From Chitinophagales bacterium (GTDB lineage: Bacteria; Bacteroidota; Bacteroidia; Chitinophagales; UBA8649): 64,000 nt of DNA. Location of the stretch: contig JACJYT010000002.1 in NCBI GenBank assembly GCA_020635975.1, positions 422,564 to 486,563 of the forward strand. The letters are read 5' to 3'. The translations under genes were made by a program, and so were the position numbers. Positions 17,941 to 26,849 of this stretch are shown here, piece after piece (within the stretch, counting starts at the first letter, position 1; each line of letters opens with the position of its first letter). Under the pieces are notes generated by a model that was given only the letters and a program-made list of their open reading frames with translations, was not told the origin of the DNA and ran no database searches.

Positions 17941-17967
17941 AAAAAGGGACGTAAGTCCCTTTTTTTG
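17941..17967 (+). terminator. Intrinsic terminator
   Basis: Perfect 10-bp stem AAAAAGGGAC / GTCCCTTTTT with a GTAA loop, followed by more T. It ends the mini-lipoprotein transcript. Confidence 0.85.
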
Positions 17968-17982
17968 TTTTAATACATAGAA

Positions 17983-18849
17983 ATGGCTTGGAAGAAGAAA
18001 ATATTAGAAAAAATAGATAAAGGGATTTCGAACTTCATTGTTAAAATGATGGACATTCATAAGGAATTTCGGAAATATCGATTTTTTGAGTATTTTGAAC
18101 AGAGAGAAGATGATATCTATATTATTACCTTCTTTAAGTCGGGTACCACTTGGATGCAGATGATATTGTATCAGATGCTAAGTAAAGATGGTTCCGTAGA
18201 TTTCGATCATATTTATGATGTATCGCCTTGGGCAACTAACGAGGCAATGCTCAATGGTGATGCAACTAGAATAAATTCACTTCCCTCTCCAAGAGTAATC
18301 AAAACCCATGAACCCTACGATCAATTTGATCCTAGTTTTAAAGGTAAATTTGTATTTGTGTATAGAGATGGACGAGATGTAGCTGTCTCTTTATATCATC
18401 ACCGTAAAAATTATAATAATCCAAGCGAAACCCTAGAAGAAAGCTTTAAAAATTATTTTTCTCCAGAGGAGGAATATAATTGGTTTACTTTTAATGATAT
18501 TTGGATGCGAAATGCCAATAATTTTGACATTCTTTACGTAAACTATGCCAATTTGAAGCTGCATTTTGATGAAGAGATTGAACGAATTGCTGACTTTTTA
18601 GGAGTAGCTTTAGACGAGGAGAAAAAGAAGCGAATAAAGGAGAAAAGTTCTTTTGAATTCATGAAACAACATGAAACCAAGTTTGGCGAGCAGCCAAAAG
18701 CAAAGGAAAGAAGAGTTTACAACCAGTTTATTCGTAAAGGCTCTATAGGTGAAGGGGAAAAATTAAGCGAAGAAAACAAAGCTATCTATGCTCAAATGTA
18801 TGATAAATACATTAAAAAGTATGAAGCTAAGATTAAACTAAAAGATTAG
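17983..18849 (+). CDS. PAPS-dependent sulfotransferase family protein
   Basis: 288 aa with a Sulfotransfer_1 domain over nearly the full length. The 5'-phosphosulfate loop is TFFKSGTTWMQ (49-59); the 3'-phosphate motif is VYRDGRDVAVS (about 124-134); a C-terminal FIRKGSIGEGEKL (about 249-261) corresponds to the RKGxxG motif. It should transfer sulfate from PAPS to a hydroxyl or amine; the acceptor is unknown (lipid, glycan or small molecule). Eukaryotic-type cytosolic sulfotransferases are sporadic in bacteria. It starts 15 nt after the terminator, so its promoter must overlap that region; it is convergent with DUF899, 1 nt apart. Confidence 0.85.
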   Translation: MAWKKKILEKIDKGISNFIVKMMDIHKEFRKYRFFEYFEQREDDIYIITFFKSGTTWMQMILYQMLSKDGSVDFDHIYDVSPWATNEAMLNGDATRINSLPSPRVIKTHEPYDQFDPSFKGKFVFVYRDGRDVAVSLYHHRKNYNNPSETLEESFKNYFSPEEEYNWFTFNDIWMRNANNFDILYVNYANLKLHFDEEIERIADFLGVALDEEKKKRIKEKSSFEFMKQHETKFGEQPKAKERRVYNQFIRKGSIGEGEKLSEENKAIYAQMYDKYIKKYEAKIKLKD

Positions 18850-18850
18850 C

Positions 18851-19426
18851 TTAGTAGCTATACTTTGGCTCCCAATTAGCATTACCCTCTGGTAGCAAAG
18901 CGAAGAGATGCCAAGGTGCACAATAGCTATCACCTGGACCAAAAACATCATAAGATCTTCGGTAAATTGAAGTTCCTTTTCGAGTTAGAGCAGAAACTCC
19001 TGGAGAGTACCATCTCCTGTTATTTTTATCTTCTGCAAAACCAAGATCTAAGGAAAAATTACTTCCTTCATAAGAATAACAATCAAGCTTCCAATTTCTA
19101 GAATTAGCGAACTCACTCATTATTTTGTAGTTATCTGGACTAGTAAGCACAATCTTTACTCTATCTTGAATAATATGCGCCATGCCACTAATTACATCAG
19201 CCCACATGGTGCAATAGACACAGGCTTTACCCATATTGTGAATAAGTAGTAATTCTTCTGCTTCGCCAAACAGCTTTAATAAATCCGTACTTATACCCAT
19301 AGAATCTGTAAATGCGTAATTTGCTATTGGCTCAGGTTCTTGAGCAAGACGTAAAGCCGCAAGCTCCTTTTGCTTAGCAAATATTTCTTCTTGAAGTTTG
19401 CTTATTTCTTCTGATGGGTGATTCAC
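18851..19426 (-). CDS. DUF899 family thioredoxin-like protein
   Basis: 191 aa with a thioredoxin-like DUF899 domain: YAFTDSMG (about 38), LLIHNMGKACVYCTMWADV (about 59-78, where CVYC is a CxxC), VVLTSPDN-like VKIVLTSPDNY, and the C-terminal SYCAPWHLFALL (about 167-178) with the diagnostic W and H. N-terminal coiled coil (about 5-28). The start codon is GTG (19426), since no ATG lies between the PadR stop and this point. Its gene follows padR by 9 nt, so the regulator probably controls it. Role unknown; DUF899 proteins are often called AhpC/TSA-like. Confidence 0.8.
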   Translation of the reverse strand: MNHPSEEISKLQEEIFAKQKELAALRLAQEPEPIANYAFTDSMGISTDLLKLFGEAEELLLIHNMGKACVYCTMWADVISGMAHIIQDRVKIVLTSPDNYKIMSEFANSRNWKLDCYSYEGSNFSLDLGFAEDKNNRRWYSPGVSALTRKGTSIYRRSYDVFGPGDSYCAPWHLFALLPEGNANWEPKYSY

Positions 19427-19435
19427 ATTCTTTGG

Positions 19436-19777
19436 TTAGGCGGCTAAGAATATAGGTTGAATAGTGCTAGATAGATAAGCTTCCATTTCTTTTATAAGAA
19501 CCTTTCCTTGCCCTGTTAAATAGTAGTATTTCTTGGGAGTCCCTAGGTCATTTTCTTGTCCACGCCACTCCGACAAAAGTAAACCGTCGGATTTCATCTT
19601 TTTAAGTTTTGGATATAGCGTACCTTCGGCAACATCTAATTGAAATTCATCCTTTAGTATGGCTAGAATTTGATGACCATAAAGGGATTTGGTTTTTAAG
19701 CTGTTTAATACAAGGTAATCTAGTAATCCCTTTTTTATTTGAGCTTCCCAATTTTCTAAAAAATTTTCTTTTATCAT
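19436..19777 (-). CDS. PadR family transcriptional regulator
   Basis: 113 aa, the short single-domain PadR type. The winged helix is visible as the block LLDYLVLNSLKTKSLYGHQI (about 17-36), then LDVAEGTLYPKLKKMKSDGL (about 48-67), with the diagnostic GTLYPxLxxL motif. PadR proteins usually repress a neighbouring gene and respond to small hydrophobic ligands. It is the first gene of a pair with DUF899. In the upstream region a 6-nt inverted repeat CTAAGT/ACTTAG (about 19798-19819) could be an operator, but it is weak. Confidence 0.87.
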   Translation of the reverse strand: MIKENFLENWEAQIKKGLLDYLVLNSLKTKSLYGHQILAILKDEFQLDVAEGTLYPKLKKMKSDGLLLSEWRGQENDLGTPKKYYYLTGQGKVLIKEMEAYLSSTIQPIFLAA

Positions 19778-19873
19778 AACTTAAAGCTACAAGAGTCTAA
19801 GTTAAACTAGGTACTTAGCGAAGAATAGAACTCTACACGCCCTTGTTCTCTTGTCTGCAATTCTCTACACTCC

Positions 19874-20749
19874 TCAATTTTTAGATTTTTTTATGGCTAT
19901 AATGAGTTGGTTCAAATCTTCCAGGTTGAATTTGTCTAAACGTTTAGATTGTTGTAAGTCTTGTTGTTCTAGTTCGGCATATATCAGTTCCAAATTGGCG
20001 CAATCAATTACCATGTTGGTTTTGTATAGATTATAAGCACTAATTAATACTGCTTTGTCGCTCTCTTTGCTTTTTAGAGCTTTTTCGATTTCTTCTTTAC
20101 TCACTAATTGAATAGCGTAGGGGTATTTTTTTTCGACTTCAGCGTAATCTACTATTTTACCTAGACTATATCTCTTTTCAACAAGAAGTGTTTTTTCTTT
20201 TAAAAGACCAGCTTTTTCATTAAGGAAATTACTGAGTGCTTCGGTCATTTTGATTTCATCTTTTGCTTTTAGGTCTTCATTAGAAATACCGCTTATAATT
20301 TGTTGTAAAGACAGTAACATAGAAGCTGCTCTATAGCTAAGATCTTCGCTAGATTTCTCGAAATCAAAATCGTCGGCACTCACATAGGCTAGGGTAGAGT
20401 TGAGAAAAAACTTCATACTTGCAAAGCCTCCGTTAAAAAGAGCTAAAGCGTAGACTTCCCTTTTTTCACCTCGCACTGGATATCGATTTAAGTATACAAA
20501 GGAAAGGGCTGGGTCTTGAATAAAGTACTCTAGGCTATCTGCAGGAATGAAGTGGGTAGGAGTAAGCTTCCACTCCGAAGCGGCAGCTTCCCTTAATTCT
20601 TGGTTGAACTTCTCGCTATCGCTTAATACTATGTAGGTGGTGGTTTTAAAAAAGCGGGCACAACTGATTTTCCCATTGAGCAAGGGAGAATATTGCGCAG
20701 AAGTGGAAAGTGCAAGTATGGAAAAAAGTAGGAGTAGCTTTAGCTTCAT
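19874..20749 (-). CDS. Secreted protein of unknown function
   Basis: 291 aa. An N-terminal signal peptide (1-18, LLLLFSILALSTSA) and no further membrane segment, so it should be periplasmic or secreted. No known domain recognised. The C-terminal half is rich in charged helices. The gene is monocistronic: 96 nt separate it from padR on one side, and the other side is divergent. A palindrome ACTAGA-TCTAGT (about 20779-20797) lies upstream; its meaning is unclear. Confidence 0.6.
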   Translation of the reverse strand: MKLKLLLLFSILALSTSAQYSPLLNGKISCARFFKTTTYIVLSDSEKFNQELREAAASEWKLTPTHFIPADSLEYFIQDPALSFVYLNRYPVRGEKREVYALALFNGGFASMKFFLNSTLAYVSADDFDFEKSSEDLSYRAASMLLSLQQIISGISNEDLKAKDEIKMTEALSNFLNEKAGLLKEKTLLVEKRYSLGKIVDYAEVEKKYPYAIQLVSKEEIEKALKSKESDKAVLISAYNLYKTNMVIDCANLELIYAELEQQDLQQSKRLDKFNLEDLNQLIIAIKKSKN

Positions 20750-20877
20750 TTTCTTAGATTAGTTTCCTTGAATATACTAGATTTAAAGTCTAGTTGTTTC
20801 ATATAGAAGGCTTTGATCTACATTAATTGAAGACTAAACTTGTTTTATTCAATTCCAATAATTCGGGTTTAAGTTCT

Positions 20878-20885
20878 TACTTTTG
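20878..20885 (+). promoter_or_regulatory. -7 promoter box of the polytopic membrane protein gene
   Basis: TACTTTTG matches TAnnTTTG, with a leader of about 6 nt before ATG 20897. Confidence 0.5.
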
Positions 20886-20896
20886 TAAACGTATAT

Positions 20897-22153
20897 ATGA
20901 AAGAATTTTTGACCTTTCTTTTCTATTTTTTATTGCTTGGGACTTTGGTCTATAAGGCTAAAATCTTTAAATCTGATATTTTTAGTAAAAGGCAGCTTTG
21001 GGCTTTGTATAGTTTAAAGATGTTTTCGGGACTTTCCTATGTTTTGATTTCTAAAGGTCTAATTAAGGCTGGAGATATTTTCCTTTATTTTGAAGATAGT
21101 AAATTGATTTATCAAGAGTTGCTTCAAGGCCGAGTATTTGATTATTTCTATTTGTGCTTTGCACCGAATGGCTATCTTGTTGAAGGAAACATTGCCAAAG
21201 TAGTGGATGCTATGGGTTTTTGGTGGGATTCTAGTGCTTATATGGTTGTACGCCTCAATGCCATATTTAATTTTTTCTCTTTCGCCTCCATCTATACTAA
21301 CGCGCTGTTTTTTGCCTTCTTGTCCTTTTTGGGCAGTTTACTTTTGGTTCGAAGTATACAGATTGTTCTTAAACCAAAAACCAAATGGGTGTTATGGACA
21401 GTTTTTTTAAGTCCAAGCTTGCTCTACTGGACTGCAGGAATGCATAAAGAATCTATTTGTGTTTTTTTAATTGCTTGCTTGCTTTTTGGATTGATTAAAA
21501 TTTTGAGAACGAGAATTTGGTACTATTATTTGTTGGTTTGTCTTGCGGCGGTCTTGTTGTGGTTTACAAGGTTTTTTATACTAGCTTTACTTATTCCACC
21601 TCTTGTTTCCTATATAATTTGGTATTGGAAAAAATTTAACCGACCTATTTTGGTTTTTGCGGTGGTGTATTTTTTAGTTTTTGGTCTTTTGTTCATCTTG
21701 CCCGAATGCTTTGACCTTCCTAGTTTAAGTGGACAAATAATTGCTAGAAAGGAATTGTATGAAGCTTTGGGAAGTGGAAATACGGCTATCGAATTGGGCG
21801 TTTATGAAGATAGTCCTCTAGGCTTGTTTAAAAAACTTCCTCAAGCCTTGTTCAATAGCTTGATTCGTCCTCATTTTATGGATGTAAATTCGATATTCTT
21901 GGCTTTGGCCTCGCTCGAGTCTTTTGTGATTAGCTTGGCTTTTATCATTTCAATTTTTTATTTGAAAGAGCTAAGTAAGCCAAAAAGAGCATTTATTTAC
22001 CTTTTAATGGCATTTAGCCTAAGTTATTTGCTCCTAACAGGCTTAATAGTGCCTAATATTGGTGCTATTTTAAGATATAGAAGTGTTGCACTTTTTCTTA
22101 TGATTCCCGCTTTAGCTTATGTCTTAAGTAAAAAGGACAGTTTGGCGAATTAA
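20897..22153 (+). CDS. Polytopic membrane protein of unknown function
   Basis: 418 aa with about nine to ten hydrophobic segments (near 5-22, 80-115, 120-145, 155-175, 180-200, 205-225, 235-255, 325-350, 360-380, 385-410). A conserved-looking loop reads LSPSLLYWTAGMHKESI (about 168-184), similar in style to membrane glycosyltransferases or polysaccharide polymerases (EpsG/Wzy-like), where such a loop faces the periplasm. I cannot assign a family. It stands alone between a divergent secreted-protein gene and glnN. Confidence 0.65.
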   Translation: MKEFLTFLFYFLLLGTLVYKAKIFKSDIFSKRQLWALYSLKMFSGLSYVLISKGLIKAGDIFLYFEDSKLIYQELLQGRVFDYFYLCFAPNGYLVEGNIAKVVDAMGFWWDSSAYMVVRLNAIFNFFSFASIYTNALFFAFLSFLGSLLLVRSIQIVLKPKTKWVLWTVFLSPSLLYWTAGMHKESICVFLIACLLFGLIKILRTRIWYYYLLVCLAAVLLWFTRFFILALLIPPLVSYIIWYWKKFNRPILVFAVVYFLVFGLLFILPECFDLPSLSGQIIARKELYEALGSGNTAIELGVYEDSPLGLFKKLPQALFNSLIRPHFMDVNSIFLALASLESFVISLAFIISIFYLKELSKPKRAFIYLLMAFSLSYLLLTGLIVPNIGAILRYRSVALFLMIPALAYVLSKKDSLAN

Positions 22154-22246
22154 TTATTTTTTTTCTTTTTCTTGTTTTTTTAGTGTTTTGTTGATAAAAA
22201 AGTTAAAAATTTTACGCTTGTCGCTCTATTTTATGCTTTAAAGCTT

Positions 22247-22254
22247 TAATTTTG
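22247..22254 (+). promoter_or_regulatory. -7 promoter box of glnN
   Basis: TAATTTTG matches TAnnTTTG; leader of about 12 nt to ATG 22273. The upstream 100 nt are very T-rich. Confidence 0.5.
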
Positions 22255-22272
22255 TGAAAAATTTTAAAATTA

Positions 22273-24468
22273 ATGGAAAACTTAAGAGAAGAAAGTGTTA
22301 AAGCAGCACTTCAAAGAAAGAAGATTAACGTTAAATTACCAAGTAAGCGTATCTCTGAGTATTACGGCGAGAATGTTTTCACAGATGCTACTATGAAAAA
22401 GTACTTATCGGAAGATGCTTATAATGGCATTAAAAGTGCGATTAGTTCAGGTACTAAAATTGATAGAAATACGGCAGATCAAGTTGCTGCGGCGATGAAA
22501 GCTTGGGCGATAGAGAAAGGTGCTAAATCTTATTCTCACTGGTTTCAGCCTTTAACAGGTGCTACTGCAGAGAAGCACGACACTTTCTTTATTCCTACTT
22601 CAGATGGTAAGGGAATTGAGGCTTTCACTGGAGATTCATTAGTACAACAAGAGCCAGATGCTTCTTCATTTCCTAATGGTGGAATTCGTCAGACTTTTGA
22701 AGCTAGAGGATATACGGCATGGGATCCAACTTCTCCGGCCTTTATTATGGAGATAGGTGATGGTATCACCTTGTGCATTCCAACTATCTTTATTTCTTAT
22801 ACAGGAGAATCTTTAGATCATAAAGCACCTTTATTAAAGTCGGCACACTTTTTAGAAAAAGCGGCTTTGCCAGTAGTTAATTTGTTTGATAGACATGCTA
22901 CTAAGGTGCAGGCTACTTTAGGTTGGGAGCAAGAGTATTTTGTAATCGACGAGAGTTTATTTTATGCTCGTCCAGATTTAATGTTGAGCGGTAGAACCTT
23001 ACTTGGACAAGCACCAGCTAAGGGACAACAATTAGATGATCACTACTTTGGATCTATTCCGGAGAGAGTATATGATTTTATGTTAGATTTTGAAAAGGAA
23101 GCACATAAATTAGGTATTCCTGTAAGAACTCGTCATAATGAAGTAGCGCCTAGTCAGTTTGAGTTAGCCCCAATGTTTGAAGAAGTAAACGTTGCGGTAG
23201 ATCATAACCAATTGATTATGGATATACTAGAGCGTGTTGGCAAAAGACACAAACTAAAGGTATTATTGCACGAGAAACCTTTCCAAGGAATTAATGGATC
23301 GGGCAAGCACAATAACTGGAGTATGAGTACAGATACTGGAAAGAATTTACTATCTCCAGGAAAAACGCCTAAGAACAACTTAATGTTTTTAACTTTCTTC
23401 GTAAATGTTATTAAGGCGGTAAATGAGTATTCTGATTTGCTAAGAGCTTCTATTGCTAGTGCAAGTAATGATCATCGTTTAGGTGCTAATGAGGCACCTC
23501 CGGCTATTATTTCTGTATTTATTGGTTCTCACTTAACTTCTGTGCTTGAAGAGATTTCTAAGCGCGTAGAGCAAGGCAAGTATGATGAGGATAAGAATGC
23601 CACCTTAAAATTGGATATTCACAATAAGATTCCAGATGTACTTTTAGATAATACCGATAGAAATAGAACTTCTCCATTTGCCTTTACAGGAAATAAATTT
23701 GAAGTTAGAGCGGTAGGTAGCACGGCAAACTGTGCATGGCCAATGACTGTACTAAATACCATTATGGCTAATCAGCTTACAGAATTTAAGAAGGAAGTAG
23801 ATGCCTTAATGAAGGATGGAGAGAAAAAAGAAGGTGCTATTTTAAGAGTAATTCGTAGATACATTGACGATTCTCAAAGAATTTTATTTGAAGGCGATAA
23901 TTATAGCGATGAGTGGGCTGCTGAGGCTAAGAAAAGAGGTTTGAACAATGTGAAAACTACACCTTATGCTTTAGATTTCTTAGAAGAAAAATCGGTGAAA
24001 GATTTGTTTGTTAACAACAACATCTTTAACGAGAAAGAGTTAGAAGCGAGAACAGAGATCTTCTTTGAAGCCTACACTTTGAAGTTACAAATTGAGTCTA
24101 GAACTTTAGGAGAAATGGCTTTGAATTCTGTTCTTCCAGCAGCAATTAACTATCAAAATAGATTGATAGAGAATGTTCGCGGCTTAAAAGAATTGGGCTT
24201 GAAAAAAGAAGCTTATAGTTCTCAGTTAGCTTTGATTACAAGAATTTCTGAGCACATTAATTCTATAGAGCAAGATGTTGCTGCTATGATCGAAGAAAGA
24301 AAGAAAGCTAATGTACTAGAGCACGCTTCAGACAAGGCAAAGGCTTATTGCGATAAGGTGAAACCATATTTTGATACGATTAGATACCATTCAGATAAAA
24401 TTGAATTGGAAATAGACGATAAATTGTGGCCTTTACCTAAATACAGAGAATTGTTATTCTTCAAATAG
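22273..24468 (+). CDS. glnN: Glutamine synthetase type III
   Basis: Large GSIII enzyme that makes glutamine from glutamate, ammonia and ATP; the main ammonia-assimilating form in many Bacteroidota. 731 aa, the normal GSIII length. Visible: N-terminal GSIII domain (about 20-170, with SHWFQPLTGATAEKHDTFF), the metal-site block GWEQEYFVID (about 218-227), RHNEVAPSQFELAP (about 294-307), nucleotide-site GSGKHNNWSMS (about 341-351), and the GSIII-specific HRLGANEAPPAIIS (about 403-416) and RNRTSPFAFTG segment. It has its own promoter and terminator, so it is monocistronic. Confidence 0.97.
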   Translation: MENLREESVKAALQRKKINVKLPSKRISEYYGENVFTDATMKKYLSEDAYNGIKSAISSGTKIDRNTADQVAAAMKAWAIEKGAKSYSHWFQPLTGATAEKHDTFFIPTSDGKGIEAFTGDSLVQQEPDASSFPNGGIRQTFEARGYTAWDPTSPAFIMEIGDGITLCIPTIFISYTGESLDHKAPLLKSAHFLEKAALPVVNLFDRHATKVQATLGWEQEYFVIDESLFYARPDLMLSGRTLLGQAPAKGQQLDDHYFGSIPERVYDFMLDFEKEAHKLGIPVRTRHNEVAPSQFELAPMFEEVNVAVDHNQLIMDILERVGKRHKLKVLLHEKPFQGINGSGKHNNWSMSTDTGKNLLSPGKTPKNNLMFLTFFVNVIKAVNEYSDLLRASIASASNDHRLGANEAPPAIISVFIGSHLTSVLEEISKRVEQGKYDEDKNATLKLDIHNKIPDVLLDNTDRNRTSPFAFTGNKFEVRAVGSTANCAWPMTVLNTIMANQLTEFKKEVDALMKDGEKKEGAILRVIRRYIDDSQRILFEGDNYSDEWAAEAKKRGLNNVKTTPYALDFLEEKSVKDLFVNNNIFNEKELEARTEIFFEAYTLKLQIESRTLGEMALNSVLPAAINYQNRLIENVRGLKELGLKKEAYSSQLALITRISEHINSIEQDVAAMIEERKKANVLEHASDKAKAYCDKVKPYFDTIRYHSDKIELEIDDKLWPLPKYRELLFFK

Positions 24469-24490
24469 GAAAGAATATTTCAAGTAAGAA

Positions 24491-24519
24491 AAGCGGAACC
24501 ATGGTGGTTCCGCTTTTTT
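24491..24519 (+). terminator. Intrinsic terminator of glnN
   Basis: Perfect 10-bp stem AAGCGGAACC / GGTTCCGCTT with an ATGGT loop and a T-rich tail. Confidence 0.88.
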
Positions 24520-24578
24520 ATTTTTGCATGTTTATAATTTTAAATATATTTTTTATCTTAGGATTAAAATAAGAATAC

Positions 24579-25115
24579 ATGTGTTTAGATACTTCCGATT
24601 GGATAGCATTATGTAGTGCAGTCTTTGCTCTTTTGGCTGTGTTTGTCTCAATTTATATATACTTAAAACAAGCTAAAATTGATTTGCTTAATGTTCAGAA
24701 GATGATAACCGATAGACTATATGAGTTAGATCGCTTAGCATTAGATAACCCTGATTTAGAATTAAGGTTGGCTGAGCTAGCTAATAGAGATTCGAAAGAG
24801 TATTTCTTTTCAGAAGTTAATGTTCTAAACAAAGATTTTATTAAATTGAAATTGTATATTCATTACCATATTAATGTAATGGATGAAATTGTCAATGTTT
24901 TCGAGGATAATAAGAATATACGTCATTCTTTGGAGTATGGATCTTGGAAACTGTACATTTTACTTACTATGAAGCATCCTTTGTTTCAAGAGGTTTATAA
25001 TAGTTGCTCAGATATATGGGGAGATCGATTAAATAAATTCTTAAATCGTGAGGGTGTTGCTGTCGAAGATCAAATTAAATTAAACGCCTTGTACAACAAT
25101 CCAAGAAATGTCTAA
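24579..25115 (+). CDS. Single-pass membrane protein of unknown function
   Basis: 178 aa. One N-terminal membrane segment (about 7-29, IALCSAVFALLAVFVSIYIYL) followed by a mostly helical cytosolic region of about 145 residues. No family recognised. Lower GC and isoleucine/asparagine-rich composition compared with its neighbours may hint at an accessory gene. The upstream -7 box is degenerate (TATCTTAG at 24554-24561). It is convergent with pyrG, 24 nt apart. Confidence 0.65.
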   Translation: MCLDTSDWIALCSAVFALLAVFVSIYIYLKQAKIDLLNVQKMITDRLYELDRLALDNPDLELRLAELANRDSKEYFFSEVNVLNKDFIKLKLYIHYHINVMDEIVNVFEDNKNIRHSLEYGSWKLYILLTMKHPLFQEVYNSCSDIWGDRLNKFLNREGVAVEDQIKLNALYNNPRNV

Positions 25116-25139
25116 ATAAATTCCGCTAAAATAGCCAGT

Positions 25140-26747
25140 TTATTGCTCTTTCATCGCTATCGCCGCCTCAACAAAGCCTTTAAACAAAGGGTGGGGCTTG
25201 GCAACGGTACTCGAGTATTCTGGGTGAAATTGCACTCCAATAAAGAAGGGATGGTCTTTCACCTCAATGATTTCTACTAAGTTGTTCTCAACATTTTTTC
25301 CAGTGGCTAACATCCCAGCATTTTCAAAACTTTCTAAATAATCGTTATTGAACTCGTAACGATGACGGTGTCTATCTTTTATTTGATCGGCTTGATATAG
25401 CTTATAAGCAAGACTATCCTTTGCTAAATCACAAGAATATTGCCCTAGTCGCATTGTGCCACCTTTCTTTGAAACCTCTTTTTGTGAAGCCATTAAATGA
25501 ATTACTGGATTTGTTGTACTAGGGTCCATTTCTAAAGAATGCGCATCTTTTAAGGAAAGTACATTTCTAGCAAACTCAATGACCGCACATTGCATGCCTA
25601 AGCAAATTCCGAAGAATGGGATTTTGTTTAAACGCGCATAACGTATTGCTTCGATTTTCCCTTCTATACCTCTATCTCCAAAACCTGGAGCTACAACAAT
25701 ACCGTTTAACTTGCCTAACTTTTCATCTAGATTAGTAGTGTTTAAACTTTCACTATGAATAGGAATAATTTCAACCTTACAACTAAAAACAACACCTGCG
25801 TGCTTGAAAGCTTCATTAATAGAAATATAAGCATCTTGCAATTCAACATACTTCCCAATTAAGCCAATCTCAATTTTCTTTACTGGATTATTCAATTTAT
25901 GAACGAAGGCCTTCCAATTGTCAAAATTTGATTTTCCTTCATATGGTAAGGCAAGCTTCTTTAAAATAGTTACATCTGCATTTTCTGCTTCCATCAACAT
26001 GGGAACATGATATATAGAGGGTGCATCAATAGCTTCTAATACACATTCTAAATCTACATTACAAAATCTTGCCAACTTGGATCGAATATCATCGTCTAGT
26101 TTGTGCTCAGTTCTACAAATTAAGATATCGGGTTGTACCCCATTTCTAGATAGCTCCTTAACGGAATGTTGTGTTGGTTTTGTTTTTAACTCGCCCGCAG
26201 CGCTTAAAAATGGAATTAAAGTTAAATGACAAACTAAGGCGTTATCTTTTCCTAGTTCCCATTTCAACTGACGAACAGCTTCTATATAAGGAAGTGATTC
26301 AATATCTCCAACGGTTCCTCCTAGCTCGGTAATTACAATATCGTATTCTCCACTTTCACCAAGTAAAAGCATTCTTCTCTTTATTTCGTCGGTGATGTGG
26401 GGAATTACTTGAACTGTTTTTCCAAGGTAGGCACCTTCTCTTTCTTTATTAATTACGGTTTGGTAAATACGACCAGTAGTAACATTATTGGCTTGAGAAG
26501 TTCTAATGTTCAAAAATCTTTCGTAATGACCTAGATCCAAATCGGTTTCCGCCCCATCGTCGGTTACAAAGCACTCTCCATGCTCGTAAGGATTCAAAGT
26601 TCCTGGATCAACATTAATGTAGGGGTCAAATTTTTGTATAGTAACTTTGTAGCCTCTGCCCTGCAATAGTTTGGCGATAGAAGCTGCAAATATTCCTTTT
26701 CCAAGGGAAGAACTAACGCCTCCGGTAACAAAAATATGCTTAGACAT
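25140..26747 (-). CDS. pyrG: CTP synthase
   Basis: Makes CTP from UTP, ATP and glutamine in the cytosol. 535 aa, normal length. The synthetase domain starts MSKHIFVTGGVSSSLGKGI (1-19, P-loop), with the UTP-site block ELGGTVGDIES (141-151). The class I glutamine amidotransferase domain (about 290-535) has nucleophile Cys382 in GICLGMQ and the His508-x-Glu510 pair in QFHPEYS, so both activities look intact. It has its own -7 box at 26769 and no downstream partner on the strand. Confidence 0.97.
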   Translation of the reverse strand: MSKHIFVTGGVSSSLGKGIFAASIAKLLQGRGYKVTIQKFDPYINVDPGTLNPYEHGECFVTDDGAETDLDLGHYERFLNIRTSQANNVTTGRIYQTVINKEREGAYLGKTVQVIPHITDEIKRRMLLLGESGEYDIVITELGGTVGDIESLPYIEAVRQLKWELGKDNALVCHLTLIPFLSAAGELKTKPTQHSVKELSRNGVQPDILICRTEHKLDDDIRSKLARFCNVDLECVLEAIDAPSIYHVPMLMEAENADVTILKKLALPYEGKSNFDNWKAFVHKLNNPVKKIEIGLIGKYVELQDAYISINEAFKHAGVVFSCKVEIIPIHSESLNTTNLDEKLGKLNGIVVAPGFGDRGIEGKIEAIRYARLNKIPFFGICLGMQCAVIEFARNVLSLKDAHSLEMDPSTTNPVIHLMASQKEVSKKGGTMRLGQYSCDLAKDSLAYKLYQADQIKDRHRHRYEFNNDYLESFENAGMLATGKNVENNLVEIIEVKDHPFFIGVQFHPEYSSTVAKPHPLFKGFVEAAIAMKEQ

Positions 26748-26768
26748 GACTTAAAGTAATTGGTTACC

Positions 26769-26776
26769 CAAAATTA
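26769..26776 (-). promoter_or_regulatory. -7 promoter box of pyrG
   Basis: Minus-strand TAATTTTG; leader of about 15 nt to the ATG at 26747. Confidence 0.5.
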
Positions 26777-26849
26777 TACATATTTTTAAGCTTTGCTAAT
26801 TTATTTAAACTGAAATTAGCAACGATTTAGTGTTTATAAATTATTTGAA

